Assembly: GCA_017428635.1 (NCBI GenBank)
Contig: JAFRQK010000032.1
Location: 1-47,527, forward strand
Reading direction: 5' to 3'
DNA length: 47,527 nucleotides
DNA from: Clostridia bacterium
Lineage (GTDB): Bacteria; Bacillota; Clostridia; Oscillospirales; CAG-272
Shown here: piece by piece, positions 41,748-47,527 of the stretch
Layout of the letters: the number at the start of each line of letters is the position of its first letter
Position numbering within the stretch: position 1 is the stretch's first letter
Translations under genes and position numbers: made by a program
The notes under the pieces: model-generated
What the model saw: only the letters and a program-made list of their open reading frames with translations
The model's database searches: none
What the model was told of the DNA's origin: nothing

Positions 41748-42899
41748 ATGAAAAGAAGTCTCTTGTGCATCGTTCTGACGGCGGTGATGCTGCTGTCGTT
41801 CGTCGGATGCTCGGGCGTGACGAAGAGTTCCTCTGAGCATCTTGAGGATTACGTCTTCACCGTCCGGTATCACGACGATTTCAACGTTCTTCAACTGACG
41901 GATATCCACTGGAACGTCAACTCGTCGATCAGGTCGTCGACGGGGTATCTCGACAAACTGTTCAAAGAAGTGAACGATCATATCGTCGCGGCGCAGGGCG
42001 CGTCGGCGAAGATCGACCTCGTCGAGCTGACGGGCGATACGTTCATGCTCGCCAACTCCTACCACCTCGACACTTTCATCGAATATATCGAAGGGAAAGC
42101 CGAGGAATACGGTTTCGTATACGCTCCGATCTGGGGCAACCACGACAGACACTGCCTGTACAATCCCAACGAACTCGCCGCCAAGTTCATGAACGCGCCG
42201 CATTGCGTTTATTTCGAACAGACCGACGATCTGTACGGCAGAAGCAATTACGTCGTCAACCTGACGGAGGACGGGACCGCGGGGACCGCCGCGGTGTGGA
42301 TGATCGCGAATCTCGATTCGGGCGCCGCGTTCTCCGAGACGGAACTTTCGATATCGAAAGACTACGATTACATACGTCCCGAACAGACGGAGTGGTTCAT
42401 AAAAGAGCACGCGCTCGCCGGTGAGGACGTCCCCGCCATCGCGTATTACCACATCCCGCAGGACGAGAACGAAGCCGCGTGGGTCGCCGTCACCGAGGAA
42501 GGCGCGCAAATCAGGAACAAGTTCTTCAAGCTCGAGGGGTTCGCCGACAACGGAAACGAAAAATACGCCAGCGACTTCATCGACCGCGCGAAGGATCACA
42601 ACCTGAAAGCGGCGTTCATGGGTCACGCGCACAACGTCGACTGGACTTTCGAGCAGGACGGAGTCGTCATTGGTCTCGGCGTCAAAACGGGAACGGAACT
42701 CTACTTCGCTCATATAGACGCGAGCTCGGACGACGAAGCGATGCAGGCGGGCCTTGCCTCGGTCGGTATCGACGAAGATTTCGACCTCATCGGCGCGTCG
42801 CTCGTCACGCTGACCGACCGCGACGGATCGTTCGATCTCGAGCATCTCTATTTCAACGAAAGGGAAAACGGTGATTTCGCCGCTTGGGTCAAATGGTGA
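41748..42899 (+). CDS. Metallophosphoesterase lipoprotein (calcineurin-like)
   Basis: 383 residues from ATG 41748 (GGAGGAG just upstream); the longer frame runs back into the previous gene. Lipobox SFVGC with Cys21. The metal motifs are complete: DIHW (Asp52, His54), GDTF (Gly96, Asp97), GNHDRH (131-133), the YYHIP His, and GHAHN. It therefore hydrolyses phosphate mono- or diesters outside the cell, on the membrane surface. The last 100 residues are less conserved. The stop overlaps the start of a membrane protein gene (TGATG), so the two are coupled. A tiny ORF (MKMEES) ends across the start codon; it has no ribosome site and is probably chance. Confidence 0.9.
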   Translation: MKRSLLCIVLTAVMLLSFVGCSGVTKSSSEHLEDYVFTVRYHDDFNVLQLTDIHWNVNSSIRSSTGYLDKLFKEVNDHIVAAQGASAKIDLVELTGDTFMLANSYHLDTFIEYIEGKAEEYGFVYAPIWGNHDRHCLYNPNELAAKFMNAPHCVYFEQTDDLYGRSNYVVNLTEDGTAGTAAVWMIANLDSGAAFSETELSISKDYDYIRPEQTEWFIKEHALAGEDVPAIAYYHIPQDENEAAWVAVTEEGAQIRNKFFKLEGFADNGNEKYASDFIDRAKDHNLKAAFMGHAHNVDWTFEQDGVVIGLGVKTGTELYFAHIDASSDDEAMQAGLASVGIDEDFDLIGASLVTLTDRDGSFDLEHLYFNERENGDFAAWVKW

Positions 42900-43861
42900 T
42901 GAATACTGACAAAAAACAGACGAAACAAAACGTCGTCGTCACCGCCGCCGTCGCTCTATTCTTCATTCTGTCGGCGTTCACTTTCATGAATTTCCTTTAC
43001 TGTCTCTCCGACTGCGTCGGATCGATCGTCTGCGCGTCGCCCGACGTCGCTCTGCGCGACGCGATAAGATCCGGTCCGATATTCCTCTCGTTCTTCCTGT
43101 CGCTCAGCGGCCTGTTGACGGCTCACACGTTCTACCGCAACGAGAGCCCCGAGATACTGAGAAAAAAGGCGAAAAAGCACGCCGTGATCGGGATCGTGCT
43201 CGGCGCTGCGATCATCGTTTACGTTATCGCGATGCTGATCGCGGGCAAATACGTCTCGATCGTCGAGGGCGCGCCGTCGCGGCTCTATCCGCTTGACGCG
43301 GTGATCTACGCCGCAGGTTTCATCGCGGCGGGGATCGCGGTCCTCGTTTACCTCAAAAAAGCGGGCGACGGTCGTTTCGTCGGTCCGTGCCGCGCTCCTG
43401 TGTGGAAGAAGTGCCGCGGTCTGCGGAGCGTCTTCAGAGCGTTCTGGCTGCTTATCGGTCTTTACGGATTCTGCGGATTCTTCTACAGCTTCTTCATCGT
43501 GGACTTCGGGAACGGATACGTTCCCTACTCGATCGCGGCGATGTGCGTATCATTCACGGCGTTCGTTTCGCTTTGGGTCTGGGAGTTCATCTTCAACAAC
43601 ATGACCGAGGAAAAGCGCAAAAAAGCGACGCTCCCGTTCGGTCTTATATACCTTTGCCTTTCGGTCGGAGCGGCGGTCTTCTACTTCATCGCTCTGAAGA
43701 ATAACCTCGACGGTCCGGCGAACGTCGGATTCGGGCTTCTCCCGATCGCGTTCTCCGCGAGCGTCAATATCGCGACGCTCCTCGTAGTCGCCGTACCGAT
43801 CATCGCCTCCGTAACGATGGTGGTCAAAGGACTGTTCAGATTGAGAAAAGCAAAAAACTGA
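42899..43861 (+). CDS. Multipass membrane protein of unknown function
   Basis: 320 residues from ATG 42899, one base into the upstream TGA; ATG 42893 is also possible. About eight membrane helices are evident (for example 17-37, 56-76, 93-117, 132-152, 180-205, 212-233, 246-264, 280-305), with a positively charged loop RKKAKKHA and a charged C terminus. No family motif was recognised. Translational coupling to the surface metallophosphoesterase suggests the two act together, perhaps as a lipid- or polymer-phosphate system. A terminator follows after 20 bases. Confidence 0.82.
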   Translation: MNTDKKQTKQNVVVTAAVALFFILSAFTFMNFLYCLSDCVGSIVCASPDVALRDAIRSGPIFLSFFLSLSGLLTAHTFYRNESPEILRKKAKKHAVIGIVLGAAIIVYVIAMLIAGKYVSIVEGAPSRLYPLDAVIYAAGFIAAGIAVLVYLKKAGDGRFVGPCRAPVWKKCRGLRSVFRAFWLLIGLYGFCGFFYSFFIVDFGNGYVPYSIAAMCVSFTAFVSLWVWEFIFNNMTEEKRKKATLPFGLIYLCLSVGAAVFYFIALKNNLDGPANVGFGLLPIAFSASVNIATLLVVAVPIIASVTMVVKGLFRLRKAKN

Positions 43862-43880
43862 CCGGAAACCGATTTCCCCT

Positions 43881-43915
43881 CCCCGGCTGCGCTGAAACGC
43901 AGCCGGGGACTTTTT
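43881..43915 (+). terminator. Terminator after the membrane protein gene
   Basis: CCCCGGCTGCG (43881-43891) and CGCAGCCGGGG (43898-43908) around CTGAAA, then T5. Confidence 0.93.
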
Positions 43916-43918
43916 CGT

Positions 43919-43947
43919 TTGAATGAAAAGGGAAAATATGATATAAT
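43919..43947 (+). promoter_or_regulatory. Promoter of the SLH/beta-helix gene at 43978
   Basis: TTGAAT (43919-43924), 17 bases, TATAAT (43942-43947) preceded by TATGA. The -35 starts four bases after the terminator T run. Confidence 0.82.
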
Positions 43948-43977
43948 CGTAAACGTAATAATGATCCGGGGGTGCGT

Positions 43978-46743
43978 ATGAAAAAACTGTTGTCTTTCGT
44001 TATCGCGGGCCTGATGCTCGCGTCGGCTCTTGCTTCCGTGATTCCGGCGTTCGCGGCGTCGGGTTTCTCGGACGTTGAAAATGCCAGATGGAGCGCCAAA
44101 TCAATAGAGTACGCGGTCAAAAACGGATATATGAACGGCGTCGGAGACGGCAAGTTCGATCCGTCCGGTTCTCTGACCAGAGGAATGGTCGTCACCGTTC
44201 TGTGGCGGCGCGAGGGTTCCCCCGAGCCCGCCGCTCCGAGCGGCTTTGACGACGTCAGGGGCGACGAGTGGTACGCGAAAGCCGTCGCCTGGGCGAAGGA
44301 GACCTGCGTCGTCAACGGACTGAGTGCGAAAAGATTCGGTCCGAACGAATATATCACGAGAGAACAGCTCGGAACGATGCTCTTCCGTTTTTCGTCTTCC
44401 GCTCCGGTATCCGTGCCCGAACGCGCCGACCTTTCGTCTTATGAAGACGGTGAAAAAGTCAGCGGTTGGGCCGACGAGGCGATGAAGTGGGCGGTCGAAG
44501 CCGGCCTTATCAACGGCACGGGCGGCAACAAGCTTGCGCCCGAAGGAAAGGCGACGCGCGAGCAGTTCGCCGCGATCATCGAGAGATACGACAACTCGTT
44601 CAAGCTGAAATATAACGAACCGGTTCTCAAATCTCAGTACACCGAGCCGGAATACCCGCTCGTCGAAGACGCCGATATATACGTGGCGACTGACGGAGAC
44701 GACTCCTCCGCGGGAACGAAGGACGCGCCTGTCGCCTCGTTCGCCCGCGCGATCGAGATGGTGCGCGACCTGAAACAGGCGAAGACGGGCGATATCACCG
44801 TCGCTTTCATGGCCGGTAACTACGGACCGCTGTCCGTCGAGTTGAACGCGGAGGATTCGGGAAGCGAGACGCAGAGGATAACCTACTGCAAATACGGCGA
44901 CGGAGACGTCGTCTTTTCGGGCGGCGTCACGTTCGACGCGGACGATATGCTGCCGCTGACGGACGCCGAAAAGGAATATTTCAACCCGTCGAGAGCGGAC
45001 AAAATCAGAAAGATCGATCTTGACGATTTTCTCGACGAGGTCCCCGAGCCCGACGATTTCGTGCTCTTCGACGAGGAATCGTTCTGCGTCGAGGCGCGAT
45101 TCCCGAACAAATACGACGACGGCTCCGACTCTTTTATGAGTGCGGCGAGAACGTACGACGACACCTCGCTCGAGATCACGAACCCCGTCTTTGCAAACAG
45201 GCTCGCAAAGTACGGCAGCAAAGCGCTCGAAACACTGAAAATATACGGATACATCATCCGCGGATACAGAAAAGACACGTTCAAAGTCTCGGGATACGAT
45301 CCGGACAGCTGTATCCTCTCGATAGCGAACTGGTACGAATCGGAACTCGGCAGAATGAGACCCGATTGGACAGGAGTGACGGGACAAGGCATCGATCTGT
45401 GCCTCTCAAACGCTCCATACGAGCTTGACTCCGCGCACGAGTACTGGATCGACCCGGCGGAAAACGCACTTTACGTCTACGATCCGCACGGAGAATACGA
45501 GATCCCGCTCGGATCGGGTGAAAAGAAGATCCTCGACATGAATTACCTCGTATCGATCGGTCTTGAAGAACTCGCAGAGGAACACAGCTGCATGATCGAG
45601 GCGAACGACGTCGGATCCGTCACTTTCCGCGGTCTTTCGTTTGAGAACGCGGAGGGAGAATTCGTATACGCGTCCCATTCCGAAGATATAGTCCTCGACG
45701 GATGTTCTTTTCACGACTCAACGGGTTACTTCCAGGTCATGTTCGATTACTGCCGCGGGGAACGGATGGAACCCGAGATCGTCAACTGCGATTTCGACCG
45801 TTCGTTCGGAGCCGCCGTTATCATCCACGATTCCGCGAGCGGCCCGGACAGATACGAAAGACACGTCGACGCTCTGATCGACAACTGCCGCGTGTCGAGC
45901 GCAAACCTGACGTTCGACGTCTACGGAGCGGTCATCTTCGACGACGCCGGCGGCGGTACCGTTTCCCACTGCCTGTTCGAGAAGTGCAGCCGGTGCGCCG
46001 TGACCTATACGAATTCGTTCGATATCCTAATCGAATACAACGACTTTGCGGGCGCGATGTACAACTCGCAGGACGGCGGCATCATTTATTCCTGGGGAAA
46101 TCAGGACGGAAACTGCGTGATAAGATATAACCTGTTCCGTCGGATACTCGAATCGGACGGAGTCGGAAGAATGATTCTCTACGCCGACGACGGAGAGTGC
46201 GGGACCCGAATGTACTCCAACCTCATATTCAACGGAAGCTTGGTCGTTTTCGCCGGAGCCGGACGCGACAACAGTTTCTCCTACAACGCCTCTATCCACC
46301 CCCTCAGTATCTCGGTGCAGTCGTATATCTCCGCGTTCAAGGAACTCGGCGAAGGCGCGCACAGGCAGTGGCCGATCTACGTTCACGACAGAAGATGGGC
46401 AAAGATAAGAGAGTATTGCGGAACGGTGCCCGGCTACGCCGAAGCGTTTGAGAAAAGACGGCCCGGGATCCTGTCGCTGTCGTTCGACGTCGCGGACGTC
46501 GACCTGCCGAATTTCTATCTTGCGCCGACAAATGAGATCAAGGGAAACGTCTTCGTGAAAGACAAAGACAGCAACCCGATCGACATGGGCGGGGACTCGC
46601 CGAAATACTGCGACGTCGGAAACAACGTCGTCTTCCCGTACAGCGAAAATCCGATATTCGTCAACCCGACGAGAGGCGACTACCGGATACGCGAAGGCGT
46701 CGACTTCCCTGATATTCATTTTGAAGAGATCGGTCGGTATTGA
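43978..46743 (+). CDS. SLH-anchored right-handed beta-helix protein
   Basis: 921 residues from ATG 43978 (GGGGG five bases before; an upstream GTG at 43972 lies in that site). Signal peptide (1-24), three SLH repeats (about 26-74, 86-134, 149-201), helix start DIYVATDGDD near 232. It shares the middle block YIIRGYRKDTFKVSGYDPDS with the gene at 3950 and, less exactly, with the truncated gene at 1-1991, so these three form one subgroup. Rungs include FRGLSFENAEGEF, LDGCSFHDSTGY, IDNCRVSSANL, SHCLFEKCSRCAV, IEYNDFAGAM and MYSNLIFNG. It ends with NPIFVNPTRGDYRIR and GRY. Function as for the paralogues: wall-bound, probably carbohydrate-directed. Confidence 0.92.
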   Translation: MKKLLSFVIAGLMLASALASVIPAFAASGFSDVENARWSAKSIEYAVKNGYMNGVGDGKFDPSGSLTRGMVVTVLWRREGSPEPAAPSGFDDVRGDEWYAKAVAWAKETCVVNGLSAKRFGPNEYITREQLGTMLFRFSSSAPVSVPERADLSSYEDGEKVSGWADEAMKWAVEAGLINGTGGNKLAPEGKATREQFAAIIERYDNSFKLKYNEPVLKSQYTEPEYPLVEDADIYVATDGDDSSAGTKDAPVASFARAIEMVRDLKQAKTGDITVAFMAGNYGPLSVELNAEDSGSETQRITYCKYGDGDVVFSGGVTFDADDMLPLTDAEKEYFNPSRADKIRKIDLDDFLDEVPEPDDFVLFDEESFCVEARFPNKYDDGSDSFMSAARTYDDTSLEITNPVFANRLAKYGSKALETLKIYGYIIRGYRKDTFKVSGYDPDSCILSIANWYESELGRMRPDWTGVTGQGIDLCLSNAPYELDSAHEYWIDPAENALYVYDPHGEYEIPLGSGEKKILDMNYLVSIGLEELAEEHSCMIEANDVGSVTFRGLSFENAEGEFVYASHSEDIVLDGCSFHDSTGYFQVMFDYCRGERMEPEIVNCDFDRSFGAAVIIHDSASGPDRYERHVDALIDNCRVSSANLTFDVYGAVIFDDAGGGTVSHCLFEKCSRCAVTYTNSFDILIEYNDFAGAMYNSQDGGIIYSWGNQDGNCVIRYNLFRRILESDGVGRMILYADDGECGTRMYSNLIFNGSLVVFAGAGRDNSFSYNASIHPLSISVQSYISAFKELGEGAHRQWPIYVHDRRWAKIREYCGTVPGYAEAFEKRRPGILSLSFDVADVDLPNFYLAPTNEIKGNVFVKDKDSNPIDMGGDSPKYCDVGNNVVFPYSENPIFVNPTRGDYRIREGVDFPDIHFEEIGRY

Positions 46744-46905
46744 CCGTATAGGCCTTCCCTTGAGGGCAGCGAAGCGCATGACGCAAGAGTGAATGACAAC
46801 CCGGTGGGTTGTCAGAGCCTCGTCTCAAACAGACCCGTCACCGTCGAGATAATATGGAACGGCGGCGCCGCGTCGAAAACGGTCGAAGCCGTCGCGAGTA
46901 AAAAT
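46744..46905. other. Non-coding interval with a palindrome and possible decayed repeat
   Basis: No supported gene. It starts with CCTTCCCTTGAGGG (46754-46767) and holds a nine-base stem at 46794-46814. An open frame at 46789-47007 reads PVTVEIIWNGGAASKTVEAV in part, but has no ribosome site and runs through the next gene's promoter. It may be a degraded repeat element or gene fragment. Confidence 0.4.
46794..46814. repeat. Nine-base perfect palindrome
   Basis: TGACAACCC and GGGTTGTCA around GGT. No T run follows, so it is unlikely to be a terminator by itself. Confidence 0.65.
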
Positions 46906-46907
46906 TT

Positions 46908-46941
46908 TCCCCGGCCATCGGAAACGAGACCGGGGATTTTT
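46908..46941 (+). terminator. Terminator upstream of the last gene
   Basis: TCCCCGG (46908-46914) pairs with CCGGGGA (46930-46936) around 15 bases, then T5. Confidence 0.75.
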
Positions 46942-46943
46942 GA

Positions 46944-46972
46944 TTTACAGAAAGATCGGAATATGATATACT
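46944..46972 (+). promoter_or_regulatory. Promoter of the SLH gene at 47004
   Basis: TTTACA (46944-46949), 17 bases, TATACT (46967-46972) preceded by TATGA. Confidence 0.72.
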
Positions 46973-47003
46973 GGATACGATCAGAGTATTTGGAGGTAAC
47001 GTT

Positions 47004-47527
47004 ATGAAAAGACCGCTTTCCCTGATTCTCGCTTTGGTGATGATCCTCGCCGCGATCGTTACCGCGATCCCCGCTTATGCGGCGTCCGGCTTCTCCGACG
47101 TCGACGACGGCAGATGGAGCGCGTCGTCGATCAAATACGCCGTGAGATGCGGCTATATGAACGGCGTCGGCGACGGGAAGTTCGACCCCACGGGTCACCT
47201 GACCCGCGCGATGGTCGCCACCGTTCTGTGGCGGCGCGAGGGTTCCCCCGTTCCCGCCGCTCCGAGCGGATTCGAGGACGTGCCCGAAGGCAAGTGGTAC
47301 ACCGACGCCGTGGCGTGGGCGAAAGAGACGGGTATCGTCAACGGACTCACGCCGACTACGTTCGGACCGAACTCGTACATCACAAGAGAACAGCTCGGAA
47401 CGATGCTCTTCCGTTTCTCCGCGACCGCTCCGGTATCCGTGCCCGAACGCGCCGACCTTTCGTCTTATGAAGACGGTGAAAAAGTCAGCGGTTGGGCCGA
47501 CGAGGCGATGAAGTGGGCGGTCGAAGC
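47004..47527 (+). CDS. SLH-domain surface protein, 3'-truncated by window edge
   Basis: 174 residues are visible from ATG 47004, with GGAGG seven bases before it. Signal peptide (1-25, ending AYA), SLH 1 (about 27-75), SLH 2 (about 87-135) and the first half of SLH 3. The last 68 bases of the window appear identical to 44435-44502 in the gene at 43978, while the second SLH repeat is closer to that of the gene at 3950 (for example the SATAPVSVP variant), so the SLH part is a mosaic. A beta-helix half is expected beyond the window but not shown. Confidence 0.88.
   Translation, partial: MKRPLSLILALVMILAAIVTAIPAYAASGFSDVDDGRWSASSIKYAVRCGYMNGVGDGKFDPTGHLTRAMVATVLWRREGSPVPAAPSGFEDVPEGKWYTDAVAWAKETGIVNGLTPTTFGPNSYITREQLGTMLFRFSATAPVSVPERADLSSYEDGEKVSGWADEAMKWAVE

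Noticed and set aside
41731-41751. Six-codon upstream ORF overlapping the metallophosphoesterase start
   Set aside because: It has no ribosome site of its own; the GGAGGAG inside it serves the main gene.

Overview
The window looks like a chromosome segment of an uncultured, GC-rich, Gram-positive anaerobe, most likely a Clostridia-type Firmicute. The evidence is eight proteins with three N-terminal S-layer homology (SLH) repeats, canonical TTGAxx-N17-TATAAT promoters often with a TGn extension, strong AGGAGG-type ribosome sites, a SpoIIE-type phosphatase, and an IscR/NifS/NifU set beside MetY and CysK. No rRNA, tRNA, CRISPR or phage genes were seen. The species cannot be named from this sequence alone.

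Layout. (1) 1-6658: the 3' part of a beta-helix surface protein, an SLH-anchored tyrosine-phosphatase-like protein, and a complete SLH/beta-helix protein. (2) 6704-13848: a flavin reductase, then a seven-gene operon (DeoC-like protein, zinc alcohol dehydrogenase, D-2-hydroxyacid dehydrogenase, class II aldolase-like protein, FGGY kinase, TIM-barrel protein, HAD phosphatase) that looks like a catabolic route for an unidentified sugar, polyol or sugar acid. Both aldolase-fold proteins lack a residue normally needed for catalysis. (3) 14040-17168: EamA transporter, flavodoxin-fold protein, GNAT, nucleotidyltransferase-fold protein, and an XRE/membrane/zinc-ribbon protein. (4) 17216-21338: a TIM-barrel glycosidase-like protein and another SLH/beta-helix gene. 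(5) 21345-21701: a MITE-like element made almost wholly of small hairpins. (6) 21709-26386: iscR-nifS-nifU divergent from metY-cysK. The two promoters carry matching inverted repeats, and metY is preceded by an unlisted 21-codon ORF ending Met-Cys-Arg-Cys. (7) 26484-47527: a solute-binding lipoprotein, a 1568-residue SLH/GH99-like protein, a methyltransferase, a gene remnant, two more SLH/beta-helix genes and the start of a further SLH gene, a macro-domain protein, a SpoIIE-type phosphatase, an SLH/GH88-105-like protein, and a metallophosphoesterase lipoprotein coupled to a membrane protein.

How it fits together. About 45% of the window encodes SLH proteins, mostly as single genes with their own promoter and terminator. 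The inferred theme is a cell-surface repertoire for binding or processing polysaccharide: beta-helix, GH99-like and GH88/105-like modules held on the wall by SLH repeats. The sugar operon and the solute-binding protein may act downstream, but no complete transporter is present. The SLH halves of the beta-helix genes are almost identical at the DNA level while their helix halves differ strongly, which suggests recurrent duplication or gene conversion. The best candidates for undescribed biology are the cysteine-ending leader ORF with its paired operators, the hairpin-array element, and the operon with two altered aldolases.
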